DNA of 64,000 nucleotides. Source: JAHBTB01 sp964451255 (GTDB lineage Bacteria; Armatimonadota; Fimbriimonadia; Fimbriimonadales; Fimbriimonadaceae). Position numbers and translations under genes: made by a program. The DNA lies in assembly GCA_964451255.1 (NCBI GenBank), contig CAYVHL010000005.1, positions 1 through 64,000 of the forward strand. Reading direction: 5' to 3'. The notes beneath the pieces are model-generated. The model was not told the origin of the DNA, did no database searches, and was given only the letters and a program-made list of their open reading frames with translations. Shown here piece after piece: positions 8,690-16,058 of the stretch (positions are counted from its first letter, which is position 1; each line of letters starts with the position of its first letter).

Positions 8690-10000
8690 ATGTCCGCAGC
8701 CGCCGAGAACAGCCCGCTCACCTTCGCCGTCGCCGGGGCAGGGGCGCGCGGAACCGTCTTCGCCGAGTGGCTCCACGACAACGTCGGCCCCCGCTGCCTG
8801 GTCGCCGTCGCCGAGCCCGACCCCGCCCGACGCGACCACGTGGCCAAGCTCTTCGGACTCCCGCCCGACATGTGCTTCGCCACCTGGGAGGAGCTCCTCG
8901 ACCGGCCCCGTCTCGCCGACGTCCTCGTCAACACCACGATGGACGCCCACCACCACGGCTCCGCCGTCCTCGCCATGCGCCTCGGCTACCACATGATGCT
9001 CGAGAAACCCGTCGCCACCGACCTCGCCCACGCCGCCGAAATCGCCAGGGTCGCCGGCGAGACCGGGCGCGTCGTCAGCGTCTGCCACAGCCTCCGTTAC
9101 AACGCAGCCTACGCCGAGGTGCGCCGACTCATCCGGTCAGGCGTCATCGGCGAGGTCGTCACCTACGACCAGCTCGAGGCCGTCGAGAACTTCCACCAGT
9201 CCCACTCCTTCGTCCGCGGCAACTGGGGCAACGAGGGGCGCAGCACCTACATGCTCATGGCCAAGAGCTGCCACGACATCGACATCATCGCCGACCTCAT
9301 GGGTGCCCCCTGCGCCTCCGTCACGTCCTACGGCAAACTCACCTACTTCACCCCCGCCAACGCCCCCGAGGGAGCCCCCGACCGCTGCACCGACGGCTGC
9401 CCCCACGAGGCCGTCTGCCCCTACCACAGCGTCACCGCCTACGCCCGCGGCGGCTACTTCGCCCGACAGGCCGGGCTCGAGGGGCTCGACCGCCTCGCCC
9501 TAGTGGAGAAGCTCCGCACCAGCCCCTACGGCAAGTGCGTCTTCCACACCGACAACGACGTCGTCGACCACCAGGTCGTCGCCCTCGAGTTCCAGGGCGG
9601 AGCCACCGCCACCTTCACCATGACCGCCTTCACCCCCTTCGGAGGCCGATACGTCCGCGTCCACGGCACCAAGGGGTACATCGACGCCAAGATCGACCAG
9701 AACAAGGTCGACCTCTGGGAGTTCTGGGCAGGCAACCGCCACACCGTCATCGACGTCCCCCAGCGCGGCGGCACCCACGGAGGCGGAGACGCCGAGGTCA
9801 TGCGCGCCCTCATCCGCGCCGTCCGGCGCGAAGATCCCCAGGGCGTGCCCACCACCCCCGCCGAGTCCCTGCGCACCCTCGCCGTCGTCGTCGCCGCCGA
9901 GCGCTCCCGCCGGGAGAAGAGGCAGGTCCAGATGAAGGAGGTCTACGACGAGGCCGAGGCCGCCGCCCGCCGGTCCGCCGCCGCCCCCGAAAATGGGTGA
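8690..10000 (+). CDS. Gfo/Idh/MocA family oxidoreductase (436 aa)
   Basis: The start at 8690 puts the Rossmann motif (FAVAGAGARGTVF, residues about 12-24) at the expected N-terminal place. The motif EKPVATDLAHA holds the conserved Lys-Pro of the nicotinamide site. A cysteine-rich stretch (DRCTDGCPHEAVCPY) follows near residue 240, seen in some family members. These enzymes oxidise or reduce sugars, inositols or sugar derivatives with NAD(P). Placed divergently from a sugar importer, it probably acts on the imported compound. The N-terminal extension seen with earlier in-frame starts is not supported. Confidence 0.9.
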   Translation: MSAAAENSPLTFAVAGAGARGTVFAEWLHDNVGPRCLVAVAEPDPARRDHVAKLFGLPPDMCFATWEELLDRPRLADVLVNTTMDAHHHGSAVLAMRLGYHMMLEKPVATDLAHAAEIARVAGETGRVVSVCHSLRYNAAYAEVRRLIRSGVIGEVVTYDQLEAVENFHQSHSFVRGNWGNEGRSTYMLMAKSCHDIDIIADLMGAPCASVTSYGKLTYFTPANAPEGAPDRCTDGCPHEAVCPYHSVTAYARGGYFARQAGLEGLDRLALVEKLRTSPYGKCVFHTDNDVVDHQVVALEFQGGATATFTMTAFTPFGGRYVRVHGTKGYIDAKIDQNKVDLWEFWAGNRHTVIDVPQRGGTHGGGDAEVMRALIRAVRREDPQGVPTTPAESLRTLAVVVAAERSRREKRQVQMKEVYDEAEAAARRSAAAPENG

Positions 10001-10072
10001 GACCCGGCCGCCCCGGCCACCAAGCGTCAAGACGGTCGCCCCGGACAAGGGGTGAGACCCGGCCGCCCCAGC

Positions 10073-10101
10073 CACCTACCTGACACCTACCTGCCACCTA
10101 C
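10073..10101 (+). promoter_or_regulatory. three 11-bp-spaced heptamers upstream of copy B
   Basis: CACCTAC at 10073, 10084 and 10095, each 11 bp apart, ending 37 nt before the ATG. A GATAAC element 6 nt before the ATG resembles a -10 box, which would give an almost leaderless mRNA. Copy E has GATAAA at the same spacing. Confidence 0.45.
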
Positions 10102-10137
10102 CCTAAAGTTCTCGCCGCACCCCCCGATAACAAGGGC

Positions 10138-10848
10138 ATGAAGGCATCTCTGTCTGTCATGTTCGAAGATGTCCGCGGAAAGGCGGGCTCCGTCGTCGTC
10201 CAAAAGGCCCGCAACGGCCTCGCCGTCCGACCCCGCGTCACCGGCAAGAACCCCCGCACACCCGCCCAACAGCAGGTCCGCTACTACATGTCCAAGGCCT
10301 CCCAGGTCTACAAGTCCCTCACCGCCGCCCAGGTCGACGCCTGGCAGGCCTACGCCCAGACCGTCACCCACGTCAACCCCGTCACCGGCGAGCCCTACCA
10401 CCCCGCCGCCAACAGCCTCTTCGTCGGCCTCGCCGTCAAGTACCTCCAGGTGACCCCGACGGGCACCGTCCCCGTCAACCCGCCCGCCAGCGCGTTCATC
10501 GGCGAGACGATCACCCTCACCGCCTCCAGCGAGGCGTCCGGCGTCGTCACCTTCACCGCCAGCGGCCCGAACAGCCTCGGCGTCACCACCGAGCTCCTGC
10601 TCCAGCCCCTGGCCTCCGCCAACCGCACCCCCAACGGCCGCGACTACCGCACCAAGGCCTTCCAGACCTTCTCGAACGCCGGCCTCACCAAGAACGTCAC
10701 CGTCCCCCCCGGCTACTACGCCGCCGCCTACCGCTTCGTCAAGATCGCGACCGGACAGGCCACGCCACTCGTGACCCTCCCCGTCGTCATCCACGTCGCC
10801 ATGACCCTGGAACAAGGCGGCAAGAAGCCAACCGGCAAAGCCGCCTGA
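10138..10848 (+). CDS. dispersed unknown family, copy B (236 aa)
   Basis: The cleanest member of the family. It begins MKASLSVMFEDVRGKAGSVV and carries every shared block: RPRV.GKNPRTPAQ near residues 35-50, the AWQAYAQ block, GLAVKYLQV, then VTFTASGPNSLGVTTELLLQPL and PGYYAAAYRFV. No insert separates the N-terminal helical part from the C-terminal beta-rich part. No signal peptide, membrane helix or catalytic motif is seen. A GATAAC box lies 6 nt before the start and a strong terminator follows. It forms the left boundary of the repeat zone and CRISPR-Cas locus, with copy C on the right. Function unknown. Confidence 0.85.
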   Translation: MKASLSVMFEDVRGKAGSVVVQKARNGLAVRPRVTGKNPRTPAQQQVRYYMSKASQVYKSLTAAQVDAWQAYAQTVTHVNPVTGEPYHPAANSLFVGLAVKYLQVTPTGTVPVNPPASAFIGETITLTASSEASGVVTFTASGPNSLGVTTELLLQPLASANRTPNGRDYRTKAFQTFSNAGLTKNVTVPPGYYAAAYRFVKIATGQATPLVTLPVVIHVAMTLEQGGKKPTGKAA

Positions 10849-10875
10849 ACTCGCCCCTCTGACCCGCCGTCTCCC

Positions 10876-10914
10876 AGCCCCCTACCCACGACATGTGGGA
10901 CAGGGGGGCTTTTT
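10876..10914 (+). terminator. rho-independent terminator of copy B
   Basis: A hairpin of AGCCCCC..CCCAC, loop GACAT, GTGGG..GGGGGGCT, followed directly by TTTTT. It lies 28 nt after the stop codon. Confidence 0.8.
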
Positions 10915-10940
10915 GGCACTTGGGGGCACTGGGTTCTGCC

Positions 10941-11213
10941 GGGTGGCACTGGTGCAACCAAGTGCTAAGCAAGGCACAAATGAGGGGCCGGGTGCCCCTG
11001 GTGTCGGAGTGCCGCTGGTGTCGGAGTGCCCCTGGTGTCGGGGTGCCACTGGTGTCGGCCGGAAGGCACTGGTGCAACCAGTGCGATGAAAGGCATAGAT
11101 TAGGGGCCGGGTGCCACTGGTGTCGGGGTGCCACTGGTTTCCAACCAGTGCAATGCTGAAGGGCAACGTCGGCCTGCCATTGGTGTCGGGCTGCTGGTTT
11201 CCACCAGTGCAAT
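10941..11213. repeat. cluster of REP-like palindromes (family 1)
   Basis: Copies of GGGTGGCACTGGTGCAACCAGTGC or close variants lie at 10941-10965, 11061-11088, 11128-11155 and 11191-11213. A short tandem run of GTGTCGG..TGCC units (about 10996-11057) lies between them. No gene is seen here. Any open frames come from the repeats. Confidence 0.75.
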
Positions 11214-11281
11214 GCGGAAGGGCAACGTCGGGGTGCACGAAGGGCGGGGTGAATTCCCCCTCCTTTTGGCGGGGTGCCCGA

Positions 11282-11466
11282 AGGGCAGGGATATTCCCCT
11301 CCTTTGGAGGGGTGCCCGAAGGGCGGGGATATTCCCCTCCTTTGGAGGGGTGCCCGAAGGGCGGGGTGGTAAATCACATTGCGGCCAACCTCACGGCCAC
11401 TGGTCCAACTATGGGGTGCCACTAATAGGATGATGATTGGGCCTTGTCCGGCCGGGGTTGGGCGCG
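11282..11466 (+). repeat. 185-bp direct repeat, left copy
   Basis: Identical to 11943-12127 except at 11287. It includes the end of the 38-bp tandem units plus unique sequence (from GGTAAATCACATTGCGG to GGGTTGGGCGCG), so it is longer than the tandem unit alone. Confidence 0.8.
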
Positions 11467-11470
11467 GCCC

Positions 11471-11568
11471 GGGTGGCACTGGTGCAACCAGTGTCATGTA
11501 AACCAGAACTGAGGGGTGGCGCCTGTCACCTCCTTGCCCCGGGTGGCACTGGTGCAACCAGTGCGATG
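11471..11568. repeat. two REP-like palindromes (family 1)
   Basis: Copies at 11471-11495 and 11541-11568, each GGGTGGCACTGGTGCAACCAGTG, with a non-repeated 45-bp spacer. Confidence 0.7.
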
Positions 11569-11842
11569 CACTTGGGACATCCGTACACGGCACTCGGCGG
11601 AATGCTCGCCTTCGCTTCGGAGGGGTGCCCGCAGGGCGGGGATATTCCCCTCCTTCGGAGGGGTGCCCGCAGGGCGGGGATGTTCCCCTCCTTCGGAGGG
11701 GTGCCCCCGGGGCGTGGGTGAATTCCCCTCCTTCGGAGGGGTGCCCGCAGGGCGGGGGTATTTCCCCTCCTTCGGAGTGGTGCCCGCAGGGCGGGGATAT
11801 TCCCCTCCTTTGGAGGGGTGCCCGAAGGGCGGGGATATTCCC

Positions 11843-11942
11843 NNNNNNNNNNNNNNNNNNNNNNNNNNNNNNNNNNNNNNNNNNNNNNNNNNNNNNNNNN
11901 NNNNNNNNNNNNNNNNNNNNNNNNNNNNNNNNNNNNNNNNNN
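11843..11942. other. assembly gap (100 N) with 55-nt identical flanks
   Basis: The 55 bases before the gap (11788-11842) are identical to the 55 bases after it (11943-11997). The second gap, at 22559, shows the same exact 55-nt overlap. This is the pattern left when two contigs sharing one k-mer are joined with a fixed run of N. Confidence 0.85.
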
Positions 11943-12127
11943 AGGGCGGGGATATTCCCCTCCTTTGGAGGGGTGCCCGAAGGGCGGGGATATTCCCCTC
12001 CTTTGGAGGGGTGCCCGAAGGGCGGGGTGGTAAATCACATTGCGGCCAACCTCACGGCCACTGGTCCAACTATGGGGTGCCACTAATAGGATGATGATTG
12101 GGCCTTGTCCGGCCGGGGTTGGGCGCG
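11943..12127 (+). repeat. 185-bp direct repeat, right copy
   Basis: Matches 11282-11466 at 184 of 185 positions and starts directly after the assembly gap. It may be a real duplication or a misassembled repeat. Confidence 0.75.
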
Positions 12128-12398
12128 AGGGTGCCACAGAGGCCCCGCACACCAGAAAGCGCGCCCGGCAGGCTGGCCCCTTGGGGACGTTACGACCGAG
12201 GAGGCCCCCGCTAGCGGGCGGGGACGCTCCGCTTGTGTCGCTAGGCGGGCCCAGGGGCCGTGCAGGGCGCAGGAAGAACTAATGGCAATTATGCTAAATG
12301 CGTCCGTCGAGCACCCTGGAGGAGTGCCAGAGTCCATTGACCGTGCCCGCCGGGGAGGGTGGGCCTGGGCGCGACCGCGCGATTTCGGGCAGAAAGAG
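12128..12398. other. non-coding stretch without recognised features
   Basis: GC-rich sequence between the repeat zones. Short open frames on both strands lack ribosome-binding sites and family similarity. No rRNA or tRNA signature is seen. Confidence 0.4.
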
Positions 12399-12550
12399 GG
12401 GCACTGGTGCAACCGGTGCAACAAGTGCCAGAAGGCCGAGGTCGATCCGCAGAAGGATGCGCTACTGGGCGGCCGGGTGGCACGGGTGTAACCACGCGAT
12501 AGAAGGCAGAAGGCGCGGCCGGGTGGCACCGGTGCAACCAGTGTCTTGTA
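12399..12550. repeat. degenerate REP-like palindromes (family 1)
   Basis: Three partly decayed copies, at 12399-12429, 12475-12500 and 12521-12550, recognisable by GGGTGGCAC and GGTGCAACCAG. Confidence 0.65.
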
Positions 12551-12639
12551 AAGCATCCTGGTCTAACCTCCAGCCGATCACGTCGCCGAGCGCAAGCGTG
12601 GCCCGCTCGAAGTGCGACCGAAAGGTAGGGCCGGGAGGA

Positions 12640-12674
12640 TCTTCGGCGACCGGACAGGCATTCACTGATACACT
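12640..12674 (+). repeat. orphan degenerate CRISPR repeat upstream of the DUF2200 gene
   Basis: Bases 12645-12659 match repeat positions 6-20 exactly (GGCGACCGGACAGGC). Bases 12665-12674 match the last ten (CTGATACACT). The middle differs and is 1 nt shorter. It has the array's orientation but lies about 600 bp before it. The retained TGATACACT resembles an extended -10 box and sits 33 nt before the ATG of the next gene, so it could be that gene's promoter. Confidence 0.7.
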
Positions 12675-12707
12675 CAGCCCGGGCTCTGGGTTCGGTAGGA
12701 TCGCGCC

Positions 12708-13064
12708 ATGGAGAAGCACCGGATCTATTCGATGACGTTCGCCGGGGTGTACCCCTTCTATATCCAGAAGGCCGAGAACAAGGGGCGCACGAAGGCGGAG
12801 GTGGACGAGGTGGTCCGCTGGCTCACGGGCTATGACCAGGCCGGGCTCGAGGCCCAGATCGAGGGGCGGGCCACATTCGAGGAGTTCTTCGCCGCCGCAC
12901 CCCGGATGAACCCGGACCGGCTACTGATCAAGGGCGTGGTCTGCGGGGTGAGGGTCGAGGAGGTCGAGGATCCGCTGATGCGCGAGGCCCGTTATATGGA
13001 CAAGCTGGTGGACGAGCTCGCCAAGGGCCGCCCGATGGAGAAGATCCTCCGCAAACTGGAGTGA
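12708..13064 (+). CDS. DUF2200 family protein (118 aa)
   Basis: The sequence fits DUF2200 from end to end: HRIYSMTFAGVYPFYIQKAENKGRTK, then VVRWLTGYDQAGLEAQI and KGVVCGVRVEEVEDPLMREARYMDKLVDELAKG. The family is widespread, cytosolic and of unknown biochemical role. The length matches the usual 110-120 residues. It is followed at once by a terminator and then the CRISPR leader region. A degenerate CRISPR repeat containing a -10-like box lies directly upstream. No functional tie to the CRISPR system is known. Confidence 0.88.
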   Translation: MEKHRIYSMTFAGVYPFYIQKAENKGRTKAEVDEVVRWLTGYDQAGLEAQIEGRATFEEFFAAAPRMNPDRLLIKGVVCGVRVEEVEDPLMREARYMDKLVDELAKGRPMEKILRKLE

Positions 13065-13068
13065 ACCC

Positions 13069-13088
13069 CCGCTCCCGGAGCGGTTTTT
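13069..13088 (+). terminator. rho-independent terminator of the DUF2200 gene
   Basis: Stem CCGCTCC/GGAGCGG followed by TTTTT, starting 5 nt after the stop codon. It separates DUF2200 transcription from the CRISPR array. Confidence 0.85.
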
Positions 13089-13279
13089 CTTGAGCCCGGC
13101 ACGGCTTTGCTTGAGCCCGCAACGGCTCCAAGACGACGGGCGGACGCTGGCCGAAGTCTGGGTCGGCCCAGAGTTTGTCCCGTGCCTCCTCGCGCTCGTT
13201 GTCGGGCCGACGTGCCCTCTCCCTTCTGATCCTCAACGGGTTTCCTCCCGCCTCCTTCCCTGGGGGTGGGTGGAAGCCC
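13089..13279 (+). promoter_or_regulatory. putative CRISPR leader region
   Basis: A 190-bp gene-free stretch directly before the first repeat on the strand that yields crRNA. It contains a near-duplicate (TTGAGCCCGGCACGGCT and TTGAGCCCGCAACGGCT) at its start. It is GC-rich, unlike many leaders, and no clear promoter was seen. The leader call rests on position and array direction. Confidence 0.4.
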
Positions 13280-14779
13280 GTTGGGGCGACCGGACAGGCC
13301 ACTCTCTGATACACTTCTCCGTCTCACGCCGCGCGGTCATACGCGTTGGGGCGACCGGACAGGCCACTCTCTGATACACTTCTTCGCCACGCTTGGCGAC
13401 ACGATGGGTTGTTGGGGCGACCGGACAGGCCACTCTCTGATACACTCCTGTATTACAAGGGCCGGCTGCTCAGGACGTTGGGGCGACCGGACAGGCCACT
13501 CTCTGATACACTTGCTTGCCCTCTTGGATCAACACGGCTTGTGTTGGGGCGACCGGACAGGCCACTCTCTGATACACTGTCCTCTCGATGACCTCGACGT
13601 TGCCCATGTTGGGGCGACCGGACAGGCCACTCTCTGATACACTGGCGATCGACACCGGCCCCGCGCATCCGGCGAGCAGGGTGGTTGGGGCGACCGGACA
13701 GGCCACTCTCTGATACACTGCCAAAGCTGGGCACCCTTTCGCCAGGGAGTTGGGGCGACCGGACAGGCCACTCTCTGATACACTTGTGATCATGTCGCCG
13801 TTGCCCTTGGCTTGTTGGGGCGACCGGACAGGCCACTCTCTGATACACTCACATCGTCAGCGACCCATTAGAGGCTTCGGTTGGGGCGACCGGACAGGCC
13901 ACTCTCTGATACACTTGGTAATACTACCGCCTCTCACAACCGCTTGTTGGGGCGACCGGACAGGCCACTCTCTGATACACTAACTGTTGTAAGCCGTGAC
14001 CTGGGAACTGGTTGGGGCGACCGGACAGGCCACTCTCTGATACACTGCGGAAGCCGTCCGACACGTCATAGGCGATGTTGGGGCGACCGGACAGGCCACT
14101 CTCTGATACACTCCCGATGCCTTGCGGCATCGGGCCCGTTTCGTTGGGGCGACCGGACAGGCCACTCTCTGATACACTCAAGGCCAGGTCGACTATCGTG
14201 CCCATGTCGGTTGGGGCGACCGGACAGGCCACTCTCTGATACACTTCCGTTGAATAGATGAGGATCCCGGAGGGGTTGGGGCGACCGGACAGGCCACTCT
14301 CTGATACACTAAAGACGCCTGCGAACGTGTCGCCTCATGGGTTGGGGCGACCGGACAGGCCACTCTCTGATACACTTCACGGTTCGCAGACCCGGACGAC
14401 ATAGTCGTTGGGGCGACCGGACAGGCCACTCTCTGATACACTTCATATTCGTACCGGGGCCGCCGCGCCTATGTTGGGGCGACCGGACAGGCCACTCTCT
14501 GATACACTCAGTTGACGGCGGGGTGAACTCGACCTTGGTTGGGGCGACCGGACAGGCCACTCTCTGATACACTAAAAGCTGGCGCAGGCCAAGGTCAGCG
14601 CCGGGGTGTCGGTTGGGGCGACCGGACAGGCCACTCTCTGATACACTGCCTGGAAGGTGAACCGCCCTTACTATGAAGTTGGGGCGACCGGACAGGCCAC
14701 TCTCTGATACACTCCTGGTCGGCTCAGTGGCCACAGACGCCAAGTTGGGGCGACCGGACAGGCCACTCTCTGATACACT
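13280..14779 (+). CRISPR. type II-C CRISPR array, 23 repeats and 22 spacers
   Basis: Twenty-three identical 36-nt repeats begin GTTGGGGCGACCGG and end CTCTGATACACT. Spacers are mostly 29-31 nt; spacer 6 (13644-13683) is 40 nt and spacer 20 (14574-14611) is 38 nt. The tracrRNA anti-repeat upstream of cas9 is complementary to the plus-strand form, so crRNA is read left to right, convergent with cas9-cas1-cas2. The repeat's 3' end, TG-A-TACACT, has the layout of the extended -10 box that starts crRNA transcription inside each repeat in Neisseria II-C arrays. Each spacer may therefore have its own promoter. No repeat is degenerate, so neither end is marked as old by decay. Confidence 0.98.
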
Positions 14780-14826
14780 ATCCCCTTCCTTCTTGGAAGG
14801 GGATTCTAACCCGGGCCGGGTTAGAA
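14780..14826. terminator. two back-to-back hairpins between array and cas2
   Basis: 14780-14804 pairs ATCCCCTTCC with GGAAGGGGAT around TTCTT. 14804-14826 is a near-perfect palindrome (TTCTAACCCGG/CCGGGTTAGAA) followed by AAAA, and it contains the cas2 stop codon. They lie where convergent transcription from the array and the cas operon meets and probably terminate both. Confidence 0.65.
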
Positions 14827-15126
14827 AAATTCCAGTTGCTCCGGTTCTTTCTCCGGGTAAACGGTCCGTTCTCCGAAAAAGCACTTCATCCTGGCGAACT
14901 GCTGGCTGGTGAGAGCGAGCACGCGAACCTGTCCTTCTGGCGGCAGTTTCGCCTCGATACGGTCTGAGTGCTTCTCGGCCTGTTCGTGGGTCGCGCATGG
15001 CCGCGCGTACACGGAGTATTGGAGCATGACGTACCCGTCGCGAAGGAGCCGCTCACGGAAGCGCCGGTACTCCTTGCGTTGGGCACGGCTTTCGGTCGGA
15101 AGGTCAAAGAACGTGACCACCCACAT
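14821..15126 (-). CDS. cas2: CRISPR-associated endonuclease Cas2 (101 aa)
   Basis: The ATG at 15126 follows GGTGGGA by 8 nt and gives the normal Cas2 start MWVVTFFDLP, with the conserved Asp at residue 8. A GTG at 15150 overlapping the cas1 stop is an alternative that would add eight residues. The ferredoxin-like fold is indicated by RFRERLLRDGYVMLQYSVYAR and the C-terminal RVLALTSQQF block. Cas2 bridges two Cas1 dimers in the spacer-integration complex. Length fits type II Cas2 (95-110). Last gene of the cas9-cas1-cas2 operon. Confidence 0.95.
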   Translation of the reverse strand: MWVVTFFDLPTESRAQRKEYRRFRERLLRDGYVMLQYSVYARPCATHEQAEKHSDRIEAKLPPEGQVRVLALTSQQFARMKCFFGERTVYPEKEPEQLEFF

Positions 15127-15146
15127 AGACCGTATCCCACCGAAGA

Positions 15147-16058
15147 TCACGCGACGGGGACTTCGGGTTCCCTTCTCTCTCCCAGCAAACATTGCCGCAC
15201 ATGCACCGCATAGGCCTCCAGTGCCGCGTCCAGCGGCCAGAGCCCCGCGTCCCAAACGACCTCGGCGGCGAGCACCTGTAGTATCCTGCGCTTGAGTGCG
15301 GGGGTCAGATCCTCGGGAAGCCCAGACTCCTCCTCCAACATAACACAAGTTTCGCGGTCCACCAAGACGCGGAGCGGTTCCAAGAGGTCGTCGGCCAAAG
15401 AAAAGGTATTTTCACGGTGCCGATGGTATACGCCGATGGCGGGATGGAGGCCTGCGAGGACCACCGCACGAGCGACGGCGGCGCGCAAGACGGCATAGCC
15501 GTAGTTCAAGAGCGAGTTGGCGAGCCTCTCGGTTGAAGGAGGAGAGCTGTCAATCTCCGTCTGCCTGAGCCTTGTGAATCCTTCATCGAAAAGGGCGGCG
15601 AAGTAAACGGTGGCGGCGGCCGCTTCGCGGTTGGTCGTGTCGCCGCTGAAAACCTGGTCGGCCATCGCGTGCAGACCGTGGTCTCGGCCCGTCCGTTCGA
15701 CGAGGAGCCTGGCCTGACTGCGGATCTTCTCTCGCACGATGGCCTGCCAGACCCGCTTCTTGGTCGGCTTGGGCGCCTCGACCTGGCCGCGCAGGATCTG
15801 GGGCATCAGGTTGTGGCCCTCGTAGGGAAGCGCGAAGAGGGTGGGGAGGTGCTTCTCGCCACAGACGACGACGGCGACCTTGTTCGCGCCGAGCGTCCCG
15901 AGGAGGGAGCCGGTCATCTCGACGGCCGTGTTGTCCACGACCAAGATGCCGAGATCCTCGATCGGGACGGTGTGGCGGCCGTCCTCGTTCTCGATCAGGA
16001 GCTGGCTCCGCTCGACGCTGAGCCGGGCCGGCTTCTGGATCGCGACGCTGCGCCTCAC
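15147..16058 (-). CDS. cas1: CRISPR-associated integrase Cas1 (303 aa)
   Basis: The GTG start overlaps the cas9 stop within GTGA, so translation is coupled. The C-terminal helical domain shows the type II Cas1 active-site blocks: Glu in NREAAAATVYF, His in GVYHRHR, and the Asp pair region LADDLLEPLRVLVD. The beta-sheet N-terminal domain starts with RSVAIQKPARLSVERSQLLI. Cas1 inserts new spacers at the leader-repeat junction with Cas2. No cas4 or csn2 gene is present, which makes the locus type II-C. Confidence 0.96.
   Translation of the reverse strand: MRRSVAIQKPARLSVERSQLLIENEDGRHTVPIEDLGILVVDNTAVEMTGSLLGTLGANKVAVVVCGEKHLPTLFALPYEGHNLMPQILRGQVEAPKPTKKRVWQAIVREKIRSQARLLVERTGRDHGLHAMADQVFSGDTTNREAAAATVYFAALFDEGFTRLRQTEIDSSPPSTERLANSLLNYGYAVLRAAVARAVVLAGLHPAIGVYHRHRENTFSLADDLLEPLRVLVDRETCVMLEEESGLPEDLTPALKRRILQVLAAEVVWDAGLWPLDAALEAYAVHVRQCLLGERREPEVPVA

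Larger units (their letters stand above)
11237..12028. repeat. tandem 38-bp double-hairpin repeats (family 2)
   Basis: The unit is two adjacent stem-loops, CCCCTCC-TTT-GGAGGGG then GCCC-GAA-GGGC, followed by GGGGATATT. About three to four units lie at 11237-11366, six at 11612-11842 and two or more at 11943-12028. Two subtypes occur with linked loops: TTT with GAA, and TTC with GCA. The 11612-11790 block is the TTC/GCA subtype. Single units also lie inside hsdR, hsdS and the DUF559 gene. No gene is supported within the tract. Confidence 0.8.

Noticed and set aside
7700..9088. N-terminally extended MalF-type permease (462 aa)
   Set aside because: The extra part overlaps the divergent Gfo/Idh gene antisense and does not resemble permeases. 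The family starts at about 8587.
12128..12300. Possible rRNA or structured RNA fragment in a GC-rich stretch
   Set aside because: No conserved rRNA, tRNA or RNase P motif could be matched; only short chance stems.
10787..12556. Long open frames over the repeat zone, reading GGDIP, SFGGVP and similar
   Set aside because: They consist of the 38-bp and palindromic repeats, one crosses the N-gap, and none has family similarity.
12640..12674. Orphan repeat as the tracrRNA anti-repeat
   Set aside because: The sequence at 19443-19595 has far better pairing, the nexus-like hairpins and a terminator next to cas9. The orphan lacks a following hairpin set on the minus strand.
13266..14912. Many open frames on both strands through the CRISPR array, reading like repeats of GRPDRPLSDTL or VYQRVACPVAPT
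   Set aside because: They are translations of the 36-nt repeat, with periodicity equal to repeat plus spacer and no ribosome-binding sites.
14821..15348. Cas2 with a 74-residue N-terminal extension
   Set aside because: The extension lies in cas1 on another frame. A good ribosome-binding site and the canonical start support the ATG at 15126.
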